Shown: positions 15,253-24,243, numbered from the stretch's first letter. The stretch: 64,000 nucleotides of DNA from an uncultured Veillonellaceae bacterium (GCA_949286115.1 CASEBK010000011.1:1-64000), one strand, 5' to 3'. Made by a program: numbers and translations. The notes: generated by a model not told the origin, from the sequence alone.

Positions 15253-16530
15253 ATGAAAATCGCTATTATCGACGCCGATTTGATTGGCCGGAAAAAACAT
15301 CGGTTTCCCAATCTGGTCTGCGAAAAAATTGCCGAGTATTACAAATCTGTAAAAAATCTGCCGCCGGAAGACGTGGTGCTGAAAACCGATTATGAGGGGC
15401 TGGAGGCCTTTGACCGTATCTTCGTGGCCAAAGTGTTTACAGATACGCCGGTGCCGGAGTGGCTGCGCAGGGTCAGTCAGCCGAAAGAGCTGCTCATTCG
15501 CGTGGGCAAGCCGGATGCGGGCGAACTACCCGTGGAGGAATGGCTGGAAAAGACCGTGGGCTGCCTATATGACGGCCGGGTGCCGGTCAACGTGGGCGGC
15601 ACGGGCTTTTTCTTCGACCGGGCGCCGAATCTGCCCCATGTCATTGAGCATTGTCTGCCCGATTACCACCTGTATGATGATTGGATTGAAGAAAAACTTC
15701 GGCAGGCGGAAGAGAGCCGGAAAAAAGAGGGCAAGCCGTTTGTTCTCCCCCGGTACAGGACGCAGTTCCGGGAGTACCAGAAGTACAGCGTAGGTTATCT
15801 GACGCGCGGCTGTTTTCGCCACTGCGGATTTTGTGTCAATCAGAAATACAATCGGGTGTTTCGCCACAGCAGGCTGGAAGAGTTTTACGAAAAAGACCGG
15901 CCGCGCATTTGTCTTTTGGATGATAATTTCTTCGGATATCGGAACTGGAGGCCTCTTCTGGCGGAGCTCATCCGAACGGGAAAGAAGTTCAAATTCAAAC
16001 AGGGGCTGGATGAACGGCTGCTCACGGACGAGATGGCAAGGCTTCTTTTTTCCGCGAATTATGATGGGGACTACACGTTTGCCTTTGATAATATCGAAGA
16101 CTATGACCTGATTCATTCCAAGCTGGAAATCATTGCGCGGTATAAGAAGAAAAAGAGCATCAAATTTTATGTGCTGGTGGGATTTCGCTCTACCGACGAC
16201 GAGGATATCATCAATGCCTTCCGACGGATTGAACTGCTCATGCGGTACCAGTGCCTGCCGTATCTCATGCGATATCAGAATAAAAACGAGACGCCGTGGA
16301 AAGAGTCATCGCTGCGATCCATGTATGTGGCCATGGCGCGGTGGTGCAATCAGCCGAAAATTTTTAAGAAGATGAGTTTTCGCCAGTTCTGCGAGGCCAA
16401 TCAAGCATTGAAGAAAACAAGACGCATCTGTGCCCCCATGCAGGCGATGCTGGATTTTGAGCGCCGTCAGCCAGAGGCGGCCAGGCGGTACTTTGACCTC
16501 AAATACGATCAGTTTTCTTCCCGCAGCTGA
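15253..16530 (+). CDS. Radical SAM enzyme of the cassette
   Basis: This 425-residue protein has the radical SAM cluster motif CFRHCGFC, with cysteines at about 187, 191 and 194, which would bind a 4Fe-4S cluster for reductive cleavage of S-adenosylmethionine. DDNFFGYRNW and GLDERLLTDEMA fit the following strands of the partial TIM barrel. The first 180 residues (MKIAIIDADLIG..., FDRIFVAKVFTDTPVP) resemble the Rossmann-like domain of B12-binding radical SAM proteins but lack the DxHxxG cobalamin ligand. It starts 13 bases after the upstream stop without a strong ribosome site. A radical enzyme beside a helicase-nuclease and a DndD-like ATPase could modify DNA, nucleotides or a protein. The substrate is unknown. 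Confidence 0.85.
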   Translation: MKIAIIDADLIGRKKHRFPNLVCEKIAEYYKSVKNLPPEDVVLKTDYEGLEAFDRIFVAKVFTDTPVPEWLRRVSQPKELLIRVGKPDAGELPVEEWLEKTVGCLYDGRVPVNVGGTGFFFDRAPNLPHVIEHCLPDYHLYDDWIEEKLRQAEESRKKEGKPFVLPRYRTQFREYQKYSVGYLTRGCFRHCGFCVNQKYNRVFRHSRLEEFYEKDRPRICLLDDNFFGYRNWRPLLAELIRTGKKFKFKQGLDERLLTDEMARLLFSANYDGDYTFAFDNIEDYDLIHSKLEIIARYKKKKSIKFYVLVGFRSTDDEDIINAFRRIELLMRYQCLPYLMRYQNKNETPWKESSLRSMYVAMARWCNQPKIFKKMSFRQFCEANQALKKTRRICAPMQAMLDFERRQPEAARRYFDLKYDQFSSRS

Positions 16531-16566
16531 CAGGGAAAACACAAAAGAAAGCGAGGCAGAAAGACA

Positions 16567-18663
16567 ATGGGATTACGGGACTTGACGCTGCGGTCCAGCT
16601 ACGAGACGGAGGAAAGCAGGACGCATTTGCTGGATACGTTTTATGTGCCGGTACTGGAGCAGGCGGCGACCTATTACCGCATCGCCGGCTATTTCAGCTC
16701 AGCGGCACTGACGGTCGCTGCCAGAGGCATTGAAGGGCTCATTCACAATGGCGGACGGATGTACCTGCTGATTTCTCCGACCCTATCGCAGAGTGATTAC
16801 GACGCGATTCAGGCTTACGGCGGACTTCGGGAGGACAATGCGCTGTTTCACGATTCCGATTTTCTGGAAAATGCCAATGATTCCGTTCGGGCGCTGGCGT
16901 GGCTTCTGGCCAGGGATCGGCTGAAAATCAAAATCGTCGTGGGCCGCCGCTCGCCGGACAGTCTTTTTCACCAGAAAGTGGGAATTATCACTGATGGCAG
17001 GAACGATCAGATTTCCTTTTCCGGTTCTGTCAATGAGACGGCGCAGGGCTGGACAGAAAATATTGAAGAATTCAAGGTGTTTCGTTCCTGGGAACCGGGG
17101 CAGCTGGAATACGTAAAGGACGACCTGCGGAAATTTCTGGAGTTTTGGAAAAATAAGCGCCCTGCCATAGCGCAAGCCTATGATATCCCTGACGCGATCC
17201 GGGAAAAGCTTCTCCGTACGCAGCCGGATGATGTGATGGAACTCTCTATCATGCAGCGCTACGGAAAACAGACGGGCAGGAAAGACAGGGCGGGAACACT
17301 GAGCCTTTTTCCTCATCAGGAGGCGGCCGTGCAGCAGTGGAAGAATAACCACGGCGCGCTTCTCATGGAGATGGCTACGGGGACCGGAAAGACAAGAACG
17401 GCTATCGGCTGCATGGTGGAAGCACTGAAAAAAGAACCGCAGCTTCTGACCATCGTCGCCACACCGCAGAATACGCTGTCCCGGCAGTGGAGGGACGATC
17501 TGCAGAAGCTGCATATTCAGCTGGACGCGGACCCCATCCTCGATGGAAGCAATCCTCACTGGAAACGGGATCTGAAGATGCTGCTTCTTGCCATGGGGCG
17601 GACCGTGCGGCAGGTGATCCTTTTCACGACGCATGAGACGGCTTCGTCCGAGGCCTTTCTTTCTCTGATTCATCAATACAAAGGCCGGACAAAGGTCCTC
17701 TTTATCTGTGACGAGGTCCATGCCATCGGCGCCGATAAGCAGCGTCGGGCGTTGCTTCCCGAGTATGAATATCGGGTGGGACTTTCCGCTACGCCGGAGC
17801 GGCTCTTTGACGAAGAGGGCAGTCAGCTCATCCGCGATTATTTTGGCGAAAAATCCTTCGCCTTCACCATCGCCGATGCGCTTCACACGATCAATCCTGT
17901 GACGGGGCGGCCGTTTCTCAATCCGTATGTGTATCATCCGCAGTTTGTGGATCTCAATGATGAAGAATACAGAAAATATAAACGGATTCAGAAAATCATT
18001 GCCGGACTGAGTCAGGAAGTAAAGCGCAAAAAAGAAAACAACTTGCCCTGCACAGAGGAAAAGGAAGCACTGGAAAAACAGTATCGGAATCGGGCCAATA
18101 TTGTCAAAAATGCGGCGAGGAAACTGCCGGCGCTGGGGCAGCTTCTCGATACACTGGGGCCGAAACGGATTCGCGATGCGATTCTTTTTGTATCAGACAA
18201 GCAGATGGAAGACGGCATGAAGCTCCTTGCGGCGAAAGGAATTACCCGGGCGAAGATTACAGAGGAAATTTCGGCCAGAAAGATGAATGACGCAGGGCGG
18301 ACGGAACGGCAGCAGATCATTGAAGATTTTTCTCATCACATGCTGCAGGTGATCCTGGGGATCAAATGCCTTGATGAAGGCATTGACATTACCTCCGCCC
18401 GGATTGCGATTTTGCTGGCCAACAGCACAAATCCCCGGGAATACATTCAGCGCATCGGCCGGGTCATTCGTCCTGCCGAGGGAAAGAAAATGTCGGAAAT
18501 CTTTGACTGGATTGTCCTGGGGCCGGAGGACGAGCCGCTGCTCAAAAGCGAGCTGAAGCGGGTCGTTTTCATCGCGGAAAATGCGAATAACCGGGACGAG
18601 GTGCATCGAATCTTTGAAGAGAAAGGGGTGTCGCTGGATGAGTATCAGCAGGCGGATTCATGA
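16567..18663 (+). CDS. PLD-nuclease/SF2 helicase fusion protein
   Basis: This 698-residue protein has two parts. Residues about 30-190 are a phospholipase D-like domain, with the HKD motif in FHQKVGIITDG and SFSGSVNET (HxK...D...GSxN), the active site of PLD-type nucleases. Residues about 250-650 are a superfamily 2 helicase: Walker A MATGTGKT (about 268-275), DEVH (about 382-385), GLSATPERL and motif VI QRIGRVIRP (about 627-635). This architecture is frequent in defence-linked restriction proteins. It suggests an ATP-driven translocase that nicks or degrades DNA, possibly the effector of the cassette. It overlaps the 60-aa gene downstream by 26 bases. Confidence 0.88.
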   Translation: MGLRDLTLRSSYETEESRTHLLDTFYVPVLEQAATYYRIAGYFSSAALTVAARGIEGLIHNGGRMYLLISPTLSQSDYDAIQAYGGLREDNALFHDSDFLENANDSVRALAWLLARDRLKIKIVVGRRSPDSLFHQKVGIITDGRNDQISFSGSVNETAQGWTENIEEFKVFRSWEPGQLEYVKDDLRKFLEFWKNKRPAIAQAYDIPDAIREKLLRTQPDDVMELSIMQRYGKQTGRKDRAGTLSLFPHQEAAVQQWKNNHGALLMEMATGTGKTRTAIGCMVEALKKEPQLLTIVATPQNTLSRQWRDDLQKLHIQLDADPILDGSNPHWKRDLKMLLLAMGRTVRQVILFTTHETASSEAFLSLIHQYKGRTKVLFICDEVHAIGADKQRRALLPEYEYRVGLSATPERLFDEEGSQLIRDYFGEKSFAFTIADALHTINPVTGRPFLNPYVYHPQFVDLNDEEYRKYKRIQKIIAGLSQEVKRKKENNLPCTEEKEALEKQYRNRANIVKNAARKLPALGQLLDTLGPKRIRDAILFVSDKQMEDGMKLLAAKGITRAKITEEISARKMNDAGRTERQQIIEDFSHHMLQVILGIKCLDEGIDITSARIAILLANSTNPREYIQRIGRVIRPAEGKKMSEIFDWIVLGPEDEPLLKSELKRVVFIAENANNRDEVHRIFEEKGVSLDEYQQADS

Positions 18664-18820
18664 GCAGATCGAAAAACTGGATGTCGATCCGGAGATGAAG
18701 AAAATGATGATGGGCATTTTATTTGCAGAGAGTCAGAGTAAAAGCAATTACAAAGGGCTTTACGATAAGAAAATCACGGACTATCTGAAACAGAAAGAGG
18801 CAAAAGGAGGCAGTCGATAA
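18638..18820 (+). CDS. Small (60 aa) conserved-position protein of the cassette
   Basis: The ATG at 18638 is preceded by GAGAAAGGGGTG at good spacing, inside the last codons of the helicase gene. The stop TAA overlaps the ATG of the next gene (TAATG). This double overlap is strong evidence for a real, translationally coupled gene. The product (MSISRRIHEQIEKLDVDPE...) is charged and helical, with no motif and no membrane segment. A 60-80 aa protein is also described as a regular companion of DndD-type DNA-modification systems, so a structural or adaptor role is plausible. I cannot confirm homology by eye. Confidence 0.65.
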   Translation: MSISRRIHEQIEKLDVDPEMKKMMMGILFAESQSKSNYKGLYDKKITDYLKQKEAKGGSR

Positions 18821-20823
18821 TGGCGATTCAAATCGAACGGATAGAGTTTCAGAATTATCGCCAGTATGGCACGGGGATGTTTTCCTTCGAAAAAAACGCC
18901 GGGGCATCGAGCCAGCTTTTTGCCTTCATTGCGCCAAACGGCACCGGGAAAACAACGCTTCTCCGTATGATCATCTGGTGCCTCTATGGCGAGGAGACGC
19001 CGGGCACTTCGCCTTCGCAAAAAGAAAAGCGGCTGCCGTTGGTGAATACGAAGGTGTTGCAGCAGAGTGGGACCGGAGAGCAGGTGCCCGTTTCGGTTTC
19101 GATTCGTTTTCTGATTGATGGAGCTTTTGTTGACTTCAAACGGTCTGCAACCTATGAGAAAAAGGCAGATGGGACGGTCGCGCGGAAAAACATGACGTTT
19201 TCTTCCGTCATGACGCCATCGAATGGCAGCAACTCCCAGACGCGGGAAGGGGAAGAAGCGGATTTCATCGTCAAGCAGTATTTTGACAAGGCCATTTATA
19301 ATTTCTATTTCTTCGACGGTGAAAAACTGAGCGACTTCTTCCGGACCCCGCTCAAAGACTCCATTTACAATATCGCGCAGGTGAATCTACTGGAAAATAT
19401 CGTCAACCACACGAAGACGATCAAAAATGAACTGAATCGAAAATTGGGGACGTCCGTTCCTAACATCGGTGAAAAACAGCAGCAGATAGAAGCCAAGCGG
19501 AAGACATTAGATGGCGTTCGGGAACAGCTTGTGTTTGAGCGGGAAACGCTTCAGAAGCAGGAACAGGAATTCGATGAGCTGGAGGTGCAGCTTCGCGGGT
19601 ATGAGCCTGTAAAAAAGATTCAGGCAGAGAGAGACAATCTGAATCATCATTTGGCAGAACTGAATAAATCCTGGGAGGATTTTCTCACAGAGCGCAATAA
19701 ATTTGTGAGAAAATACCTGACCCTTCTGAATTTATTTCCACGCATCAAGGCGCTTCATACGTACATTGAAGCGAAATCATCTCAGGGGAAGCTGCCGCCG
19801 GCCATTGACCGGGATCAAATCTTGAAGCTCATCGAGCATCCGGATATGCCCTGCCCACTTTGCGGAACGCATCTGACTAAAGAGGCGCGGGACGCACTGC
19901 AGGCGCTGCTGACGCAATATGAACTGTCTTCCCGAGCGGCCAATCTGCTGAGCAGTTTTCGTTCGCCGCTGGAGGAGCTGCTCAAAGAGGCGGAAGCGTA
20001 TGAGTCTGAGAAGGATGCGCTGCTGCAGAAGGAACAGTCGCTGCGGGATCAAATCAAAAAGACAAAGGTGCAGCTGGAAGAAAAGGATCGTGCCATTTCC
20101 CACTTTGGCGGCGACGTCGGCGGAAAGAAATTTACCGAGCTGGATCAGAAATATCATGCGCTGCGTCAAGGCATTGAGAAAAGCAATCGTACGATCGGAC
20201 AGTTGGAAAATGCAGAGCGCATGTACAACGGGGAACTGGATGCTCTCGATCGGGAGATGAAAAATCTGAACGCAAAGGCGGATATGGCGAAGGAGTATAA
20301 AGCGAAATACGAAGTGTTGTGTAAGCTGTCCGAAAAATTCACTGAGGTTAAAGATCATATCGTAGATGAGACCAAAACTGATATGCAGGCGCGCACATGG
20401 AAATTTTTCTCGGAGATGATCTGGAAGACCAATACGTTTGGAAAGATTCTGATTGACGATGCGTACAATGTGACGGTTTACGACCGGGAAGGCCGCGTGA
20501 TGACGGATTCCATGTCGGAAACAGAAAAGATGGCACTGGCCTATTCTTTTACGCTGGCGGTGCATGAGATTTCCGGGAAAAACTGTCCTCTGGTGATTGA
20601 CTCGCCGCTGGGCCGTGTGTCCGATGAGAACCGAGAACGCATGGCGCGGGCGCTGCTGGACGTGGCGAAAGAGAAGCAGATCATCATGCTTTTCACGCCG
20701 GATGAATATTCGCTGGCCGTAGCGTCGCTTTATGAACATGCGGCGACGGTGCGCAGATTGGAATTGTCGGCTGACGAGAGCCGGGTAGAAGGAGTCGAGG
20801 CATATGGCGCAGGAGCGTACTAA
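18820..20823 (+). CDS. DndD-like SMC/Rad50-type ATPase
   Basis: This 667-residue protein begins with the ABC half IERIEFQNYRQYGTG and Walker A APNGTGKTTLL (about residues 38-48). NFYFFDGEKLSDFF (about 164-177) is highly characteristic of DndD. Two coiled-coil arms flank a CPLCG zinc-hook-like motif (about 345-349) with only one CxxC. The C-terminal half has the signature-like MSETEKMALAYSFTLAVHE and Walker B PLVIDSPLGRVSDENR. DndD proteins are ATPases of phosphorothioation systems and their relatives occur in other DNA-defence loci. No cysteine desulfurase, DndC or DndE is present here. The gene overlaps its neighbours on both sides. Confidence 0.85.
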   Translation: MAIQIERIEFQNYRQYGTGMFSFEKNAGASSQLFAFIAPNGTGKTTLLRMIIWCLYGEETPGTSPSQKEKRLPLVNTKVLQQSGTGEQVPVSVSIRFLIDGAFVDFKRSATYEKKADGTVARKNMTFSSVMTPSNGSNSQTREGEEADFIVKQYFDKAIYNFYFFDGEKLSDFFRTPLKDSIYNIAQVNLLENIVNHTKTIKNELNRKLGTSVPNIGEKQQQIEAKRKTLDGVREQLVFERETLQKQEQEFDELEVQLRGYEPVKKIQAERDNLNHHLAELNKSWEDFLTERNKFVRKYLTLLNLFPRIKALHTYIEAKSSQGKLPPAIDRDQILKLIEHPDMPCPLCGTHLTKEARDALQALLTQYELSSRAANLLSSFRSPLEELLKEAEAYESEKDALLQKEQSLRDQIKKTKVQLEEKDRAISHFGGDVGGKKFTELDQKYHALRQGIEKSNRTIGQLENAERMYNGELDALDREMKNLNAKADMAKEYKAKYEVLCKLSEKFTEVKDHIVDETKTDMQARTWKFFSEMIWKTNTFGKILIDDAYNVTVYDREGRVMTDSMSETEKMALAYSFTLAVHEISGKNCPLVIDSPLGRVSDENRERMARALLDVAKEKQIIMLFTPDEYSLAVASLYEHAATVRRLELSADESRVEGVEAYGAGAY

Positions 20824-21238
20824 TTTTTCTGCAGGCCGCCGCAAATGGCTGGATGATCTGAAGGCGACAAAGATTCTGGAACTGGATACGCTGGACAATA
20901 AGGATATTTTCTTTCTTGCCATCGCGTTGGGGTATCGGGACCCGAAGCCGCTGAAAGGTGGGGAGTCATGGATTCAGTGCAATGTATACACCGGTAAAGA
21001 ACGCGCATTGATCTGTTCTGCTCTTCTGGGAAAAGTCTGCGAGGACGGAGAAGACGTCAATGAGAAAGCTGACTTTATGAAGTGCAACCGCTATGCAGAA
21101 ACATGCGCGGAGGCAGGTTTCGACAAGCTTCAGGCGCTCTGTGAGGAGAATCATTATGATAACGACGAGCTGTGCGCATACCTGCTGCAGGAACTGGACC
21201 GGCTGTATGATGTCAATGTAGAATCTGCCGATATGTGA
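20804..21238 (+). CDS. Uncharacterised 144-aa cassette protein
   Basis: The start ATG at 20804 lies 20 bases inside the end of the DndD-like gene. The product is acidic and soluble, with no catalytic motif I can name. Residues about 32-45 (NKDIFFLAIALGYR) form a hydrophobic helix ending in LGY. From memory this resembles small proteins annotated as phosphorothioation-associated protein 4, but the resemblance is weak. It is the last gene of the cassette and is followed within 12 bases by a strong terminator. Its co-translation with the ATPase suggests the two products bind each other. Function unknown. Confidence 0.65.
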   Translation: MAQERTNFSAGRRKWLDDLKATKILELDTLDNKDIFFLAIALGYRDPKPLKGGESWIQCNVYTGKERALICSALLGKVCEDGEDVNEKADFMKCNRYAETCAEAGFDKLQALCEENHYDNDELCAYLLQELDRLYDVNVESADM

Positions 21239-21249
21239 TGTACGCATAA

Positions 21250-21277
21250 AAGCCCTTCCTCTGAGGAAGAGCTTTTT
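21250..21277 (+). terminator. Intrinsic terminator closing the cassette
   Basis: AGCCCTTCCTC/GAGGAAGAGCT forms an 11-bp stem with one mismatch and is followed by TTTTT. A-rich sequence on the left arm means it may also work for the convergent gene on the minus strand. Confidence 0.85.
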
Positions 21278-21289
21278 GCGTGGAGATAT

Positions 21290-22450
21290 TTATTGCTCTG
21301 CTTCGGCCAGGAGGTCGTCCAGGAAGGGGATGGGGCGGCCGGAGGCGGCGAGGAAGCGGAAGATGGAGAGGGCGTCGGGGGAGCCGGCGGCCCAGGCGGA
21401 CCAGAGGAGAGGCAGGCCCATGTCGTCGTTCTCCTGTACGAGGAGGCCGCCGAAGGAGGCGCGGGCGGAGAGGTCGCCCCGGGCGGCGCGGAGGATGAGG
21501 TCCTGCCGCTCCTCCTCTTCTTCGCGCAGGGCGGAGAGGAGGGCCGCGCGGGAGAGGGCGCTCTCAGGGACGGCGAAGGTGTTCATCATGGCGGCGAGGG
21601 CCTTCATGTCGTCGAAGCGTTTGATGAGCGGGGCGAGCATGAAGTACGGCCGGGGATCGAGGGGCATGGTCTGGAGGACGAAGAGGAGGGGCCCGGCGAG
21701 TTTGTCCCGCGGGATGCGGCCGCGGACGGCGTTGCCCATGATGGCGGCGGCGCGCCCGATGTCTTCCTTGGAGGCGGCGAGGGGCACAAGGCCGAGCACG
21801 CGCCGCGGGAGGAGGAAGAAATAGATGCGGTGGATGCAGCGCTGGAGGGCGAAAAGGAGCCGGCGGACGGTCTCTGGGTCTTCGTAGATGGCGGATTCGC
21901 GCCCGCCGATGCGGAGAGAGGTGACGAGATTTCCCAGCGCGTTGAAGACGCTGTGCGCCGCGCCGGTGACGAGATTCACCGCGCCCGCCTCGAGGCTGGC
22001 CCAGAGCGCTGCGTCGAGACCGAAGCCGCCGCCCACGAAGCGGCCCCGCAGCTCTTTGCGGATGCGCCGCCGTTCTTCTTCGCCGAGCTTTTCCGTCTCG
22101 AGGTCTACGAAGGCATCGTACACGTGCTGGAAGGCGTCCTGCCAGGGGCGGATGAGGAGTCCTTCTTTGTCGAGAGCGGTGAAGGCCGCTTCGTTCACGT
22201 CGTAGTGCCCGGCGTCCACCGCATCCTGTACGGCGAGCTGCACGGCCCGGGCGATGGTGAGCCGCCCCCAGTCGTAGCCGTCCCGGCAGAAGGCGGAAAG
22301 GCTCCCGCAGGCGCGGTACTTCTTGAGAAATGCGAGCGCCGCTTCCCGGGCGATGTGGGTCCCTTTCCGGTGACAGGTCATGTAGGCCGCAAGGTCCGGC
22401 GGCCAGGAGAGGTCGGTCTCTCCGATGCGATAGGTGATGGGTAGAGTCAT
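21290..22450 (-). CDS. Uncharacterised 386-aa protein, possibly repeat-containing
   Basis: I do not recognise this family. The protein is soluble, rich in Ala/Leu/Arg and probably all-helical, with no signal peptide, membrane segment or catalytic motif. Cysteines are few. The C-terminal part (GDLSARASFGGLLVQEND, then LPLLWSAWAAGSPDALSIFRFL) has a periodicity like Sel1/TPR solenoids, which the 416-aa protein at the left end of the window also has, so the two may be distantly related. The start is well supported by TAGGAGGCTCCC before ATG. High GC and codon use match the housekeeping neighbours, not the adjacent low-GC cassette. Confidence 0.6.
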   Translation of the reverse strand: MTLPITYRIGETDLSWPPDLAAYMTCHRKGTHIAREAALAFLKKYRACGSLSAFCRDGYDWGRLTIARAVQLAVQDAVDAGHYDVNEAAFTALDKEGLLIRPWQDAFQHVYDAFVDLETEKLGEEERRRIRKELRGRFVGGGFGLDAALWASLEAGAVNLVTGAAHSVFNALGNLVTSLRIGGRESAIYEDPETVRRLLFALQRCIHRIYFFLLPRRVLGLVPLAASKEDIGRAAAIMGNAVRGRIPRDKLAGPLLFVLQTMPLDPRPYFMLAPLIKRFDDMKALAAMMNTFAVPESALSRAALLSALREEEEERQDLILRAARGDLSARASFGGLLVQENDDMGLPLLWSAWAAGSPDALSIFRFLAASGRPIPFLDDLLAEAEQ

Positions 22451-22512
22451 GGGAGCCTCCTAGAAATTCGTGCGTTTTCTTTCATTGTAGAGCGGCGGCT
22501 GGGCGGGCGCAA

Positions 22513-22542
22513 TAAAAAAGGCTCCCGCGGGGGGAAGCCTTT
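22513..22542 (-). terminator. Intrinsic terminator of the redox operon
   Basis: Read on the minus strand, AGGCTTCCCC...GGGAGCCT is followed by TTTTTT. It lies 12 bases after the stop codon of the CoA-disulfide-reductase-like gene. Confidence 0.8.
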
Positions 22543-22554
22543 GGAAATATCTGT

Positions 22555-24243
22555 TTAATTAAAATTGTACGCCGTGACGATGGGGGCGCGGCCGGTGAGC
22601 TGGTCTTCGGCGTATTCGAAGAGGCAGAGGGCGAGGTAGGACCCGGCGATGTTGTACACTTCTCGAAAGCCGTGGGCGGCGAGGATGCGGCAGGCGTAGT
22701 AGCTCCGCTGGCCCGAGCGGCAGTGCACGTAGATCGGACGGTCAGCGGGAAGCTCGCCGAGGCGGTCCCGGAGCTCTGACAGCGGCAGGTTCACCGCGCC
22801 CCGGATGTGGCCGGCGGCGTATTCGCCGGGCTCGCGCACGTCGGCGATGTAAGCGCCGGTCTCCACGAGGCGGCGCACGACGGAGGCGGGGACCTGACGG
22901 AACTCGCCGTGGAGGAGGTTCAGCCCCACGAGGCCTGCCAGATGGACCGCGTCTTTCGCGGTGGCAAAGGGCGGCGCGTAGCAGAGGTCCACGTCTGCCA
23001 TGTCTTCGAGGGTGCCCCCTTTGGCGATGAGCGCGGCGATGACGTCGATGCGCCGGTCCGGCGCGCCCTGTCCCACCGCCTGCGCTCCGAGGAGCCGCCC
23101 AGTGGGCACTTCGAAGTGTACTTTCAGATGGAGGGGCGATGCGCCGGGCATGAGGCTCACCCGGTCGAAGGGGATGACGTACGCCGTCTCGTGGGGAATG
23201 TGCTGCGCTGCGATGTCCCTCTCATTGAGGCCGGTGGCGGCGGAGCGGAGGCCGAACACTTCGATGCCGAAGCTTCCCAGATAGCCGCGGTTCGCGCTGG
23301 TCCGGCCGCAGATGGCGTCGGCGGCGCGGCGCGCTTCTTTCTGCGCGGGGAAAGCGAGCGAAAGGCGTCCTGCGGCGCGTTTCAGGGGGAGCGCCACTTC
23401 CGCGGCGTCGCCCACAGCGTAGATGGCGGGGTCCGATGTGCGCCCGTCCGCATCAACGGCGATGGCCCCGCTTTCGCCGATGGCAAGGCCTGCCGCCCGC
23501 GCAAGGGACGTCCGGGGCCGCACGCCGATGGCCATGACGACGAGGTCCGCGGGGATACGGCGCCCCGAGGCGAGGCGGACTGCTCCGTCCTGTACGGCGG
23601 CGATGCCGTCTTTCAGCACGAGGCGCACGCCGTGGTCCAGCAGTTCTTTCTGGAGGATCTGCGCCATGTCCCGGTCGAAGGGCGTGAGGATCTGGTCCGC
23701 CGCTTCGATGAGCGTCACCTCCGCGCGGGCGGCGAGATTCACTGCGGCCTCTACGCCGATGAAGCCGCCTCCGATGACGGCGGCCTTCGGCGCCTCCTTC
23801 CCGTCAAGGGCGGCGCGGATGGCAGCGGCGTCTTCCGGGTCTTTCAGCGTGAAGACCTGCGGCGCGTCCGCTCCGGGGATGGGCGGCACGATGGGCTCGG
23901 CTCCCGGAGAGAGGATGAGCGCGTCGTAGGATTCTTCATAGACGCGGCCGCCCGCTTCGTGGACGCGGACCTTCTTCTCCGCCCGGAGGATCTCTGTCAC
24001 TTCCGAGGCGGTGCGCACTTCGATGCGGTGCTGCGACCAGAAGCGCTCCGCCGTCATGAGGATGAGCGAGTCCGGGTCCGTCACGATGCCGGAGAGACTG
24101 TACGGGAGCGCGCAGTTCGAATAGGAGATGTGCGGCCCTTTTTCAAAGAGGATGATCTCCGCCGTTTCATCCAGACGGCGCAGCCGGGCCGCTGCGGACG
24201 CGCCTCCCGCCACGCCGCCCACGATGAGGATCTTCTTCGCCAT
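22555..24243 (-). CDS. CoA-disulfide reductase/persulfide reductase-type flavoprotein with rhodanese domain
   Basis: This 562-residue protein has an FAD-binding GGVAGGASAAARLRR at the N-terminus and SYSNCALPYSLSG with the redox cysteine (about residue 43) typical of CoA-disulfide reductases. It also has NAD(P)-binding VIGGGFIGVEAAVNLA and AIYAVGDAAEV for FAD. The last 100 residues are a rhodanese domain with active-site VHCRSGQRS. Fusions of this kind (Cdr/Npsr) reduce CoA disulfides, CoA persulfide or polysulfide with NAD(P)H. It lies 9 bases after a C_GCAxxG_C_C protein gene on the same strand, with AGGAGG before its ATG. A role in thiol or persulfide homeostasis under oxidative stress is likely. 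Confidence 0.88.
   Translation of the reverse strand: MAKKILIVGGVAGGASAAARLRRLDETAEIILFEKGPHISYSNCALPYSLSGIVTDPDSLILMTAERFWSQHRIEVRTASEVTEILRAEKKVRVHEAGGRVYEESYDALILSPGAEPIVPPIPGADAPQVFTLKDPEDAAAIRAALDGKEAPKAAVIGGGFIGVEAAVNLAARAEVTLIEAADQILTPFDRDMAQILQKELLDHGVRLVLKDGIAAVQDGAVRLASGRRIPADLVVMAIGVRPRTSLARAAGLAIGESGAIAVDADGRTSDPAIYAVGDAAEVALPLKRAAGRLSLAFPAQKEARRAADAICGRTSANRGYLGSFGIEVFGLRSAATGLNERDIAAQHIPHETAYVIPFDRVSLMPGASPLHLKVHFEVPTGRLLGAQAVGQGAPDRRIDVIAALIAKGGTLEDMADVDLCYAPPFATAKDAVHLAGLVGLNLLHGEFRQVPASVVRRLVETGAYIADVREPGEYAAGHIRGAVNLPLSELRDRLGELPADRPIYVHCRSGQRSYYACRILAAHGFREVYNIAGSYLALCLFEYAEDQLTGRAPIVTAYNFN

Noticed and set aside
11970-21238. Calling the cassette a canonical Dnd, BREX or DISARM system
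   Set aside because: The DndD-like ATPase and helicase fit, but sulfur-transfer genes (DndA/C/E), PglX/PglZ-type genes and DISARM methylases are all missing, and the radical SAM and sigma4/alpha-CTD genes do not belong to those systems.
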